DNA of 20,000 nucleotides from Glandiceps talaboti (taxonomy: Eukaryota > Hemichordata > Enteropneusta > Spengelidae): assembly GCF_964340395.1 (NCBI RefSeq), contig NC_135569.1, positions 11,961,019 to 11,981,018 of the forward strand. The letters run 5' to 3'. A program made the position numbers and the translations under genes. The notes under the pieces are model-generated. The model made no database searches. It had not been told where the DNA came from and was given only the letters and a program-made list of their open reading frames with translations. Shown here in pieces: positions 9,401 to 16,953 of this stretch. How positions within the stretch are numbered: position 1 is the stretch's first letter; every line of letters begins with the position of its first letter.

Positions 9401-12400
9401 TCAAGATTATTATCTTTTATTAGTCTAATTTATTACTGTAACAGGACAATAGCCAATATGGCGTATTACACAATTTGATACCAATTATGGTTTTAAGGTG
9501 TCCATATACATGTATACTGTTTGGAAATAACTGTCCAGATCAGTTGTCTTAAAGATTTTTGTCATTACAAATCATTAATTTGCATAACAATGAAAACTCC
9601 ACAATTAATTTTGAATAATGAATAATGCTGTGTTATTTTGTTCTTGATCATATCTTGTAGTTCCAAACCCAGAGTGTCAAAATATATGTACAATATTTCA
9701 GCTTCCTTCTAGGGCTTGAAATTAACAGTAGTCCCGTGTCCACAGACTAATAAATCTTGTCATGGGGCTACCATAGTTTGCAGCTGGTAGCCCACTCAGG
9801 CTACCACTGACTATGTGATGAGGATGGAAGAATTATGGACATGAAAGTATTCTAATAACACACATATTTCCAATAGAGGAAATCTGTTTTCAGTTCAGGA
9901 ATATGGGACTATTGGTCACAATCCTTGAACCCAATTTTTGAAATTGGTAGCACACTGGGACTAGCAAAGAAAAAAGTTAATTTCAAGCCCTGCCTTCACC
10001 TGTTTATATTTTTTAGATGAAATGTTTTAGACAAGTTATTTATGCTCTGAGTTTGGAAATGCTGCATAAATAAGCATAATTGTAATTGCATTTATTATTA
10101 ATTATTAATATTAATATTCATTGATATTAATAGAGTCTGATACATGTATGCGTCAGTGTTGTGGTCCACAGCGAGGTTTTACCATGCATATCACTGATAA
10201 CATGCAACAGGTATAGGCTCTTCATTTTTATTGCTTTCATTATCCATTTACTGGTATGCTATGCTATGACATCACTTGTTTGTGTAGTCAAAGTCCTATG
10301 ACATCACCATTTTGTATAGTCCAAAATGATGTGACATCACCAGTTTGTGTAGTCTGAAATGAGGTGATGTCATCAGTCTGTGTAGTCCAATAATGATTTG
10401 ACATCACTGTTTTGTGTAGTCCAAAATGTTACATATGACCTCACCATTCTTTGTATGGTCCTAAATACTATGGCATCCCTGTTGTACATATTTCAAATTG
10501 TTAATAATGTTATCACAGTTTGACATCACTGTTTTGTGGAGTTCAAAGTGTTATGACATCACCAATTTATGTAATCCACAATGACATCGCTGTTTTCTTT
10601 GATTCGAAATGCAATGAAATGCCATGAGAAATCATTTTGTGTTGTCCAAAATGCTATAATGACATCTCTATTTTATGTAGTCCAATATTCTATGACATTA
10701 CCATTTTGTGTAGTCCAATATTCTATGACATCACCACTTTTTGTGGAAGATAAATGAACTGTCTGATGTTAATTTTTACCTGATATGTTGGCAATATAGG
10801 AAGTGATAAGAGTTATACGTGAATTCAAGTGTTGTGCTGGTTGTGCCTGGTGTGCTAGCTCTGACTGTTGTGCCATGGAAGTAGCAGTAGAAGCCCCAGT
10901 TGGTACCGTTGTTGGATATGTCAAACAAACGTAAGTTAGATAATGCACCTGTATTCTGTCTAGGAAGTTTTCACAAACATAGTTCCTACACTGGCACTAT
11001 GAGTTATACTTCAGATCTCTTCTGATGCTCTGTGCTCAGTTGTATACGTAGAGTCTGAAAGTACGACAGTCATCACAACTGCCTGAGTGTGTGTAGTGTG
11101 TGACTCGGGTATATTTGGGCATCTCTCATTATTACCGTGCTGTTTTCTGTGTAGGCTTTCAGATAACCGTGTTCATATCAATTCTTGTTAAGGCACTGAT
11201 AGTGCACTCATTTGCATACACATATGCAATAATGTTAAGATATTGCACTACAGTGCAAATACCACTAGTAATATAGTAGTATGCATGAACTGTAGTAAGT
11301 AATCACAGGTACATATGATGTTTTATGCACTGCATGCGAACACTATGGTTAGTGATGATGATGTAGGTATTGCACTGCAGTGCAAATACCACCATGGTAG
11401 TTTGCTTGTACACCAAACGAAATCACTAGTCCATATGCTATGTTGATTATGATAGAAAGTATCTTTCTTACAGTGGAAGTGTTTGGCCACCCCATTTTGA
11501 CATCAAGGATGCAGACGGAAACACTGTCTTTAAAATCAGAGGACCATGTTGCATTTGTCAGGGTGTTTGTTGTCAATGGGACCAGGAATTTCTGGTAAGC
11601 ATGTTGTCTTTAAAATATGCATTTATCTGGGTTTTTAGCACAAGCCGGGGTTGAGCTTCATCGGAGGGCTATAGGAATGGGTTTCATCTGTGTGTGTGTG
11701 TGTGTGTGTGTCCACTTCCATCAAGCTTTTTCTCTTCAAAGCGTTAGTCATTTTTCCAAACTTGGAACAAAGATGATATCCTTTAATATGCATGTCAACC
11801 TAGGGCTCTTACCTATTGACTTTCCAATAATGTAACATAATGTGCATATCCATGATGAATAAAATTGAACATCAACACTGAAAAAAAATTGAGTATCAAT
11901 GAAAATTTGTAATATAGTGATTACTATTCTGCAGGTTCACAACAACGATTTAACATCTGAAGTTGGTAAAATCAGCAAACAATGGTCAGGTCTTCTCAGA
12001 GAAATGTACACCAATGCTGATAATTTTGGAGTCTCTTGTAAGTATTCAATGTTCGTTATTGTTCTCAAGGACACCCTTCTTGATTATACTATCATTCATC
12101 TCATCCCTTGAAGAGGCTTCACGATAACATGGAGCATCACAGTACCACCAATGCAATAACTCAAATTTATTGAAAAAGTAAAAACATATAGGGGTTCTCC
12201 CCAGCCCCAAAGAAGTGCTGGTGCATCATTAACATACCTGAGCGTTGCCATTTAGTAGGTACATTTTTATTCAACAACTGATTTTTGAGTACTTAGTTGA
12301 ATACATACCTCCACTAATGATGCGTATCCCATTTCGTATGCCACGCTCTTCCTTACTCTAAGCATTTCCATGTTGGCTCTTCAGTTAATTTCACTTCCTC

Positions 12401-13094
12401 CATGTCTCTAGTTCCGCAAGATCTGGATGTCAAGTTGAAGGCAACAATGCTGGGAGCTGTTTTCCTCATTGTAAGTATGATATAGCTTTTTAGTCGTACT
12501 ACAAATTGATCGGTTAATTTTAGAATTCACTTCAAGTGATATTACCCAGTGATAAGGAAGTTCTGGTAACCCCTGCCCCCACATGGCTTTCTAATTAATT
12601 TTTTCATCCCGTAACTGATTTTGTATTTAATATTTTCATGGTGTTAACTGATGTTGTATCTAAAGGGGCACAAGCTGAGTTTATATGTTTTTGGGCGCAA
12701 TCTTTACTACATATTTAAAAGTCACTTGCAGTATTCTACTGAAGCATATTTGACCACCATTTGTAATTGACTGAAGTCAAACCTGGTATTAAGATATAAC
12801 TCATAAACGATCCGATGACGTAATTTATCATACGTATCAAAAATCATTGTAGAAATTTCCCCTATGAAATCAACTGTTCTAACAATGCGAGAAGACAACT
12901 GTAATGGCCTAGCAGACATGCTTTGATAGTAACATTATACTAGAATACATGTGTAGTCAATTCAAACTCAGTTTGTGCTATTTTTGATATTTGCATGATG
13001 TTAATTGAGAAAATAATGATCTAATCAATGCTTATTTGTCTATTTTTTACAGGATTTTATGTATTTTGAACAGAACCAAAACAAGAATAATTAG
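6094..13094 (+). CDS. PLSCR: Phospholipid scramblase, complete nine-exon gene
   Basis: Coding exons are 6094-6372, 7312-7465, 8241-8318, 10134-10210, 10800-10930, 11474-11594, 11935-12037, 12412-12470 and 13053-13094. They total 1044 bp, or 347 residues. All introns are GT..AG and phases agree. Residues 1-120 are rich in Pro, Gln, Gly and Tyr, with five octapeptides YPGQ(P/S)PQ(Q/P) at 40-79. The core starts with WMPAPQ and [19 protein letters not shown] (121-139). It continues with CCGPQRGFT (179-187), a Cys cluster at 207-220, [10 protein letters not shown] at 291-300 (at the position of the PLSCR1 non-classical nuclear import signal), a Ca2+-loop-like [12 protein letters not shown] at 307-318, and a hydrophobic helix at about 322-338. 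Family members are palmitoylated, membrane-bound proteins linked to Ca2+-dependent lipid scrambling and to signalling. Human PLSCR1 is about 318 residues, so length fits. The ATG at 6094 is chosen because the repeat-rich frame opens there in an AAGATG context. The first acidic ligand of the Ca2+ loop is Asn here. Confidence 0.97.
6211..6330 (+). repeat. 24-bp coding tandem repeat (five units)
   Basis: Five in-frame 24-bp units encode YPGQSPQQ, then YPGQPPQQ three times, then YPGQPPQP. The units are almost identical at DNA level (mostly A/G third-base changes), so they are recently amplified and probably variable in copy number. Such Pro-rich tails in scramblases are known or proposed to bind SH3 or WW domains. 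Confidence 0.95.
6389..6443. repeat. (AATC)n microsatellite
   Basis: A run of about 13 tetranucleotide units with two AGTC variants. It lies 16 bp inside intron 1 and accounts for the open frame that runs past exon 1. Confidence 0.95.
6885..7250. repeat. Degenerate 38-48-bp minisatellite in intron 1
   Basis: Repeated units combine ATCTGCAGTA(G/A)CAGCACTATT with (G)ATATTAAAAATAACTTTGATT. Around eight copies occur with deletions and substitutions. Confidence 0.85.
7312..7465 (+). CDS. PLSCR: PLSCR coding exon 2 (residues 94-144 plus split codon)
   Basis: The acceptor is TATATTTCAG and the donor GTGAAT (weak at +4 to +6), phase 1. It encodes the end of the Pro-rich region ([11 protein letters not shown]) and the core start [19 protein letters not shown], a signature of the family. 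Confidence 0.95.
7466..8240 (+). other. PLSCR intron 2
   Basis: A 775-bp intron. About half of it is the 65-bp tandem repeat at 7715-8110. The acceptor is a strong T-rich tract ending TTCTTCAG. Confidence 0.9.
7715..8110. repeat. 65-bp tandem repeat, six copies, in intron 2
   Basis: The anchor CAGACTGGT begins at 7728, 7798, 7863, 7928, 7993 and 8058, giving one period of 70 and four of exactly 65. Central units are nearly identical, which points to recent amplification. There are no unique spacers, so it is not a CRISPR-like array. Confidence 0.95.
8241..8318 (+). CDS. PLSCR: PLSCR coding exon 3 (residues 145-170 plus split codon)
   Basis: It encodes (V)[19 protein letters not shown] then VYYAHEE. 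This corresponds to the NxYxIKNxxGQxVYFAxE strand region of scramblases. The donor is GTAAGT, phase 1 on both sides. Confidence 0.95.
8389..8824. mobile_element. MITE with about 60-bp terminal inverted repeats and TA ends
   Basis: The left end TACAACCAAAATCAGGGTT is mirrored on the right (reverse complement TACAACCAACATCGGGGTT). Both arms continue through AAAGTGTAGTCTA, GCAACATC and TTATAATTGAA. The outermost TA on both sides fits the TA duplication of Tc1/mariner-type elements. There is no transposase frame, so it is non-autonomous. Confidence 0.8.
9043..9295. repeat. About 30-bp minisatellite in intron 3
   Basis: Units of the type GGAATACACTCC(C)AAG followed by an A-run and ACTTA occur about eight times at 29-33-bp spacing (near 9075, 9124, 9154, 9186, 9215, 9246 and 9277), becoming more degenerate to the left. 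Confidence 0.85.
9710..9992. mobile_element. hAT-like MITE with perfect 16-bp inverted ends
   Basis: AGGGCTTGAAATTAAC at 9711-9726 is the exact reverse complement of GTTAATTTCAAGCCCT at 9976-9991. With the outer base, the right end reads CAGGGCTTG, like the CAGGG start of hAT-superfamily elements; the left outer base is T. The arms continue inward imperfectly (AGTAGTCCC.GTGT). A clean 8-bp target duplication was not found. No coding capacity. Confidence 0.75.
10134..10210 (+). CDS. PLSCR: PLSCR coding exon 4 (residues 171-196)
   Basis: It encodes (E)[19 protein letters not shown] then TDNMQQ. It corresponds to the conserved NCCGPxRPFxLxIxDN segment of scramblases. The acceptor is TTAATAG and the donor GTATAG, ending in phase 0. 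Confidence 0.95.
10211..10799 (+). other. PLSCR intron 4
   Basis: A 589-bp intron composed mostly of the TGACATCA minisatellite (10262-10745). The acceptor is CAATATAG. Confidence 0.9.
10262..10745. repeat. About 33-bp minisatellite with TGACATCAC cores, intron 4
   Basis: The unit is approximately TATGACATCACCATTTTGTG plus TAGTCCAAAATGC. Cores start near 10267, 10299, 10332 and 10399, so the spacing is about 33 bp. Around 14 degenerate copies fill the intron. TGACATCA differs by one base from the CRE palindrome TGACGTCA, but nothing shows that it acts as one. Confidence 0.85.
10800..10930 (+). CDS. PLSCR: PLSCR coding exon 5 (residues 197-239 plus split codon)
   Basis: It encodes [10 protein letters not shown], then [14 protein letters not shown] at 207-220, then [19 protein letters not shown]. 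The Cys cluster lies where mammalian scramblases carry the palmitoylated CCCPCC-type motif. The donor is GTAAGT, phase 2. Confidence 0.95.
10931..11473 (+). other. PLSCR intron 5
   Basis: A 543-bp intron that carries two related palindromes, at 11243-11258 and 11370-11385. The acceptor is TTCTTACAG. Nothing else is recognised. Confidence 0.9.
11243..11385. repeat. Pair of TTGCACT..AGTGCAA palindromes
   Basis: TTGCACTACAGTGCAA (11243-11258) and the perfect 16-bp palindrome TTGCACTGCAGTGCAA (11370-11385) are 127 bp apart. Both are followed by ATACCAC. The second is framed by GGTA and TACC, which extends the pairing. Confidence 0.75.
11474..11594 (+). CDS. PLSCR: PLSCR coding exon 6 (residues 240-280)
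   Basis: It encodes [20 protein letters not shown] then [20 protein letters not shown]. The GPCxxC...CC pattern is typical of the scramblase core. The acceptor is TCTTACAG and the donor GTAAGC, ending in phase 0. Confidence 0.95.
11595..11934 (+). other. PLSCR intron 6
   Basis: A 340-bp intron with a (GT)n run at about 11690-11711. No other feature. Confidence 0.9.
11690..11711. repeat. (TG)n microsatellite
   Basis: About 11 dinucleotide units in intron 6. Confidence 0.9.
11935..12037 (+). CDS. PLSCR: PLSCR coding exon 7 (residues 281-314 plus split codon)
   Basis: It encodes [20 protein letters not shown] then [14 protein letters not shown]. It contains the GKISKxW segment and the first part of the Ca2+-binding-like loop. 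The acceptor is TTCTGCAG and the donor GTAAGT, phase 1. Confidence 0.95.
12038..12411 (+). other. PLSCR intron 7
   Basis: A 374-bp intron with nothing recognised apart from its splice sites (acceptor TGTCTCTAG). Confidence 0.85.
12412..12470 (+). CDS. PLSCR: PLSCR coding exon 8 (residues 315-334)
   Basis: It encodes (F)[19 protein letters not shown], the end of the Ca2+-loop and most of the hydrophobic helix. Its 59-bp length and phases equal those of the upstream paralog exon at 368-426. Confidence 0.95.
12471..13052 (+). other. PLSCR intron 8
   Basis: A 582-bp intron, more than half occupied by the MITE relative at 12661-12985. The acceptor is TATTTTTTACAG. Confidence 0.9.
12661..12985. 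mobile_element. Diverged MITE, same family as 15447-15820
   Basis: The left end AAAGGGGCACAAGCTGAGTT is mirrored imperfectly by the right end (reverse complement starts AAAAATAGCACAAACTGAGTT). The interior shares the order CCTGGTATT.AGATATAA, GATGACGTAAT and TA(C/T)GTATCAA with the element at 15447. A TA lies at the left boundary. It is more degraded than its relative and has no coding capacity. Confidence 0.75.
13053..13094 (+). CDS. PLSCR: PLSCR coding exon 9 (residues 335-347) and stop
   Basis: It encodes [13 protein letters not shown] and the TAG stop at 13092-13094. Together with exon 8 it completes the helix ([19 protein letters not shown]). Confidence 0.95.
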   Translation, partial: DFMYFEQNQNKNN

Positions 13095-13390
13095 TTCCTC
13101 AACGTACCGGAGACTGAATTTTACAAACCTTGTAAAAGAAATTTTCGAACTATTGCAGACATTGCACGAATAACTGAATATTTGAAATTTACTGATGACC
13201 AGAGCCTGAATTGTATATACCTTGCATGAAAGACAGAAGGTAGACGTTTTGTGCTTATGACAAAATCATTTGTCCATGTGTTATATATATAGTTATTTAC
13301 CCAGTTACATTTCCTTGTGTTTGTACCTACATAATTTGCATGAGTGAACATGTGTGCTATTGGTACCTGTACAATGCAACACTGGAAACA

Positions 13391-13416
13391 TCATTTGCAT
13401 ATCTGTATGCAAATGA
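13391..13416. repeat. Perfect 10-bp inverted repeat carrying two octamer motifs
   Basis: TCATTTGCAT (13391-13400) and ATGCAAATGA (13407-13416) are exact reverse complements with a 6-nt loop. Each arm contains ATGCAAAT, the POU/Oct-factor octamer, in opposite orientations. It lies within the likely 3'UTR. Confidence 0.85.
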
Positions 13417-13437
13417 GCACCAATGCATTCCATGAAC

Positions 13438-13443
13438 ATTAAA
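13438..13443 (+). promoter_or_regulatory. Candidate poly(A) signal of PLSCR
   Basis: ATTAAA occurs 344 bp after the stop, with T/GT-rich sequence in the next 60 bp. Another ATTAAA is at 13569-13574, and AATAAA motifs occur further on (near 16019 and 16180). The choice cannot be settled from sequence. Confidence 0.35.
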
Positions 13444-13699
13444 TCTCTTAAGCACTGTGATATTTTTATGAAATTTGTTGTTTTACAACTTGCATGTTAG
13501 ATTCTTCACATGTTTGAAATTTTTTCACCAGACTATGAATATTAATGAGGTCTGCTGTAATGACTTGTATTAAACAGTGTTGAGCATGAAAACTAAGTTT
13601 AGACAATCCCTAGTAATTCTTCTATGAGAGTTTATTGAATTTATCCAAATTGAATCTAGATTGTAGGATACATAGTGTCTGGTCATCCTCTTTGGAGTA

Positions 13700-13925
13700 G
13701 GCATAGACTGTAGACTGTGTGGTACATCATATTAGTCTGTCCTCATCGGGGTTTGCATGGACTATAGACTGTGTGGTACATCATATCAGTCTGTCGTCAT
13801 TGGGGTAGGCATAGACTATAGACTGTGTGGTACATCATATCTGTCTGTCCTCATCGGGGTAGGCATAGACTATAGACTGTGTGATATGTCGTACATTATA
13901 TCAGTCTGTCGTCATTGGGGTAGGC
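13700..13925. repeat. 54-bp tandem repeat, about four copies
   Basis: AGACTGTGTG begins at 13712, 13766, 13820 and 13874, an exact 54-bp period. The last unit carries an inserted ATGTCGTACATTATA-type stretch. A period divisible by 3 keeps a 60-codon frame open at 13757-13939, which is an artefact. Confidence 0.95.
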
Positions 13926-13929
13926 CAGT

Positions 13930-14335
13930 GAGTTGGTGAGGGCACCATAACATGGCATGTCTCACAGACCTGATTAATACTAGGTAAGAATACAATCGTA
14001 TTGACTAACTATACAATAGATATACATTTTATACATGAATTTTGTTATTAACACTTTGACAGCCGACACCCAACTTTTAGGTCTAATTACATAGACTTAC
14101 TAGAAACCAAGCCCTTAGAGAGTCCAACTAACTTATAGTAAGGTAGTTTGATCACAGAAATAGAGAAGCACTCCTTAGTCAGCCCTCTTTATTTACCCCT
14201 ATTATCTTATGTTTGGTAATCATCGGCCATTTACAGCTTTATCAATTATTACTTGTTCTTTATACGCATAATTAGTATTTGGATTGTCAGTATTCATTAT
14301 GGTAATGTGAATAGTTATGGTGTAAAAATTATTAA
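13930..14335. other. Intergenic, nothing recognised
   Basis: AT-rich unique-looking sequence. No exon, RNA gene or repeat structure seen. Confidence 0.4.
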
Positions 14336-14344
14336 TATTTTTTT

Positions 14345-14880
14345 TATTTATCTTATGCCAAATGTACAGGTAATTAATATTCATATGCATGAATTATGTT
14401 AATGAGTATTACTGTGTACACATTTAAGGAGAATCCATCCAAACAAAAATATTCCTTTCACGGTTTTTGAACTAGGTGACTTATTCAGTGTATGTGTAAA
14501 TTGTTCAAAGGAAATTGAATGAATGAAAGTTTTGGGTTTGAAGTTGAGCTAAACAGGCATGATGAAATGACTTGAAATCAACCATTTAACCCTTATATTC
14601 ATCCAGTGCCAGGTGTGTTGGTAATTGAGGTAGTTAATATTCATGTATGTTAATTATGTTAAATGAAATTGATGTATACAAATTAATTAACAAATATATG
14701 CTCCTTACAATCATCCAGTGCCAGGTGTGTTTGTAATTAATATTCATTTATGTTAATGATAATTGTTGATACAAATATAGCGATACTTGTGTCTCTTACG
14801 TTTATCTAATGCCAGATGTGTTGGTAGTTAATATTCATAATTTGTAGTAATTATGGTAATTGGTATTGTGCAGACTTTAA
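14345..14880. repeat. Degenerate about 95-130-bp tandem repeat
   Basis: TTAATATTCAT recurs near 14377, 14636, 14742 and 14829. In the last three cases it is preceded by CCAG(G/A)TGTGTTGGTA and followed by TATGTTAAT-type sequence. Spacing varies from about 90 to 110 bp, with the first copy further away. The units are old and diverged. Confidence 0.7.
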
Positions 14881-15440
14881 TATGTCAATTACATGTAATG
14901 TGTGCTATTTTCAAACGGAAAATTTGAGTAATAACCGTGAAAATAACACTTGAATTTCCTGTTTCTGAAAACCACCCTTTTACTTGGTTATGTGAATGAA
15001 CTAGTTTGTGTGCTATTTTTCGGGCTACTTATGAAGTCATATTTGCATGTATGTTGTTTTACGACTGCAATAATTTTTCTTGACAATCAAGTGAAACAAA
15101 GTGTTGCATTTTGACAACATATTTTCACAATATATGATGACATTCGAAACAAATTTACAGACTTCCATTACTTCCAGCTCAGTATTTTGTAAGAGCTTTT
15201 TCAACATTAATATTTCTCGTACCAGAGTAGAAACTGCTTGTTTTGAATTGCAGGGTGAAGGGTTTTGAAAATATCCATTGAAATGTGAAAAATATTATAT
15301 GTTTTACAAATAGAGTCAGGATTTGTTCCAGTTACTGTTAGTTGTTATTTTGTAAATGCATGAAATAATGTTTTTTATTGGAAGTAATATTATTGTGACT
15401 TAAGTTACTTTAAAGGAAAAGTTTACTCAGACTTATTTCT
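14880..15440. other. Intergenic, nothing recognised
   Basis: AT-rich. No supported feature between the tandem repeat and the MITE. Confidence 0.4.
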
Positions 15441-15446
15441 GCCTTA

Positions 15447-15820
15447 AAAGGGGCACATGCTGAGTTTAGACAGTTGTTGGACGCAATTTTTGTTACCTAC
15501 GAAGTGTTACATAGTGTATTCTATTTATTGCAGCACACTCATTCATTACTTGATACTGGTATAACTCAGTCCTGGTATTTAGATATAATATATGTAAGAT
15601 TTGATGACATAATTGTTGGTATGTATCAACAAATCTGAGGAAATCCTTGTCATTACATGAACAACGCAGGAGTTGGATGGTTGGTGGAAAGTAACACATC
15701 ACGGCTACATGAATCGTTGTAAACACTATACTTGATTAGTTTATCCATGGTTTTATGTACAGTTGTATTTTGTATTACTAACCAAAGTAAAAACCGTCTA
15801 AACTCAGCCTGTGCCCCTTT
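15447..15820. mobile_element. MITE, 374 bp, with about 29-bp terminal inverted repeats and TA duplication
   Basis: The left end AAAGGGGCACATGCTGAGTT (then TAGACAGTT) is matched by the right end read in reverse complement, AAAGGGGCACAGGCTGAGTT (then TAGACGGTT), with only two mismatches. TA flanks both sides (15445-15446 and 15821-15822). This suggests a Tc1/mariner-type non-autonomous element. The short open frames inside carry no transposase motif. A diverged family member sits in PLSCR intron 8. Confidence 0.88.
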
Positions 15821-15822
15821 TA

Positions 15823-16280
15823 GTATACTTGCATAGATTACTGCCATCGACATACATACAAATCATCATGTTGGGTGATAAAAAATTATATAAGCTGTAG
15901 TAGGATTTTCCTTTAATGAAGATACTTCAATATATCAAAAGTTTTAAATATTGCATCCCATAGAAAATATTAGCTATTACATGTTTGTATTTTCAATAAC
16001 TTGTATGACTTTCTGCTTAATAAAATTGTATTGTTCACATGAAACGAGTCCAAAAATATTTTATTCTTATATTTAAACATAGGCACCGATTGTCATACTG
16101 CATAACGTGTGGTGTATTAGTGCACAGTGAGTTTGTATGTTACACTAACAGAAGTTTGCTTGACCAATTATAAATTTGCAAATAAACCTTTTAAAACAAA
16201 CTTCACTGGATGTAACTGGGGTCTTATTCTTTTGATCAGACAACCAACAATATATTTACTGACAATTCTTTAAAAAAATA
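15823..16280. other. Intergenic, nothing recognised
   Basis: AT-rich. It contains AATAAA motifs near 16019 and 16180 that could be distal poly(A) signals of PLSCR, but this is unproven. Confidence 0.4.
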
Positions 16281-16283
16281 ATC

Positions 16284-16500
16284 ATTAATTAGACACTGTG
16301 CACAGGGAGCAGCGAGCATCTAATTGATTGATTGATCAACGTATTCACTGATTAATTAGACACTTTACCACAGGGAGCAGCGAGCATCTAATTGATTGAT
16401 TGATCAACGTATTCACTGATTAATTAGACACTTTACCACAGGGAGCAGCAAGCAAGTAATTGATTGATTGATCAATGTATTGACTGATTGATTATTTGAT
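16284..16500. repeat. 68-bp tandem repeat, three copies
   Basis: CAGGGAGCAGC starts at 16303, 16371 and 16439, an exact 68-bp period. Units also contain TTAATTAGACACT and ATTGATTGATTGATCAA. The right end decays into GATT-rich sequence. Confidence 0.95.
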
Positions 16501-16940
16501 TGAATGATTGATAAATTGATTAATATTTTTGTGGTGAAATAAAACTGATTTTGTGTGATGCAGATTGATTGATTTTTGTGGTGATATAACACTTTTTTTC
16601 CTTCTTTCCCTGGCTACTTATCTCTTTTTCAGATGTATATGATTCTCTCTTTATTGACTAAATAAAGACATCATGTCCATGTCTTATCTAAATTAAAACA
16701 CTCCAATTCTCATAATTACCAGGGGAGATTGACACACCAAACAAACACTCAACCATGCACAAACAAGGACAAAGGAGAGTTAAGATAAGAGATAAGGAGT
16801 TGAAAAATAAAGTAAGTCGACAGTCATGTGAACTTAGACAATAATTGTCCTGTTGGCAAACACCGAGGTGATCACGATGGTTTGATTTATTCTGATATTA
16901 TCTTGACTGATTGTTGTAGCACAGACCTTCTTGTAAAGTG
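16500..16940. other. Intergenic, with a weak exon candidate at 16723-16811
   Basis: The only notable item is a short segment bounded by ATTACCAG and a consensus GTAAGT donor, with an ATG at 16755 and 19 codons rich in Lys and Arg. Nothing connects it to a known protein, so it is not called as a gene. Confidence 0.3.
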
Positions 16941-16953
16941 ATAAAAAGAAATC

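Larger units (their letters stand above)
8319..10133 (+). other. PLSCR intron 3
   Basis: The longest intron, at 1815 bp. It holds a MITE-like element at 8389-8824, a 30-bp minisatellite at 9043-9295 and an hAT-like MITE at 9710-9992. It ends in an AT-rich stretch and a TTAATAG acceptor. No additional exon is seen. Confidence 0.9.
13095..13690 (+). other. Probable PLSCR 3'UTR and flank
   Basis: AT-rich sequence after the stop. Apart from the octamer hairpin and the poly(A) candidates nothing is recognised. Confidence 0.5.

Noticed and set aside
11241-11258. TATTGCACT matching the miR-92 seed
   Set aside because: Only the seed matches; the rest is a short palindrome and does not form a microRNA precursor of normal length.
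13757-13939. 60-codon frame with an 18-residue repeat
   Set aside because: It is the 54-bp tandem repeat read in frame; there is no splice or promoter context.
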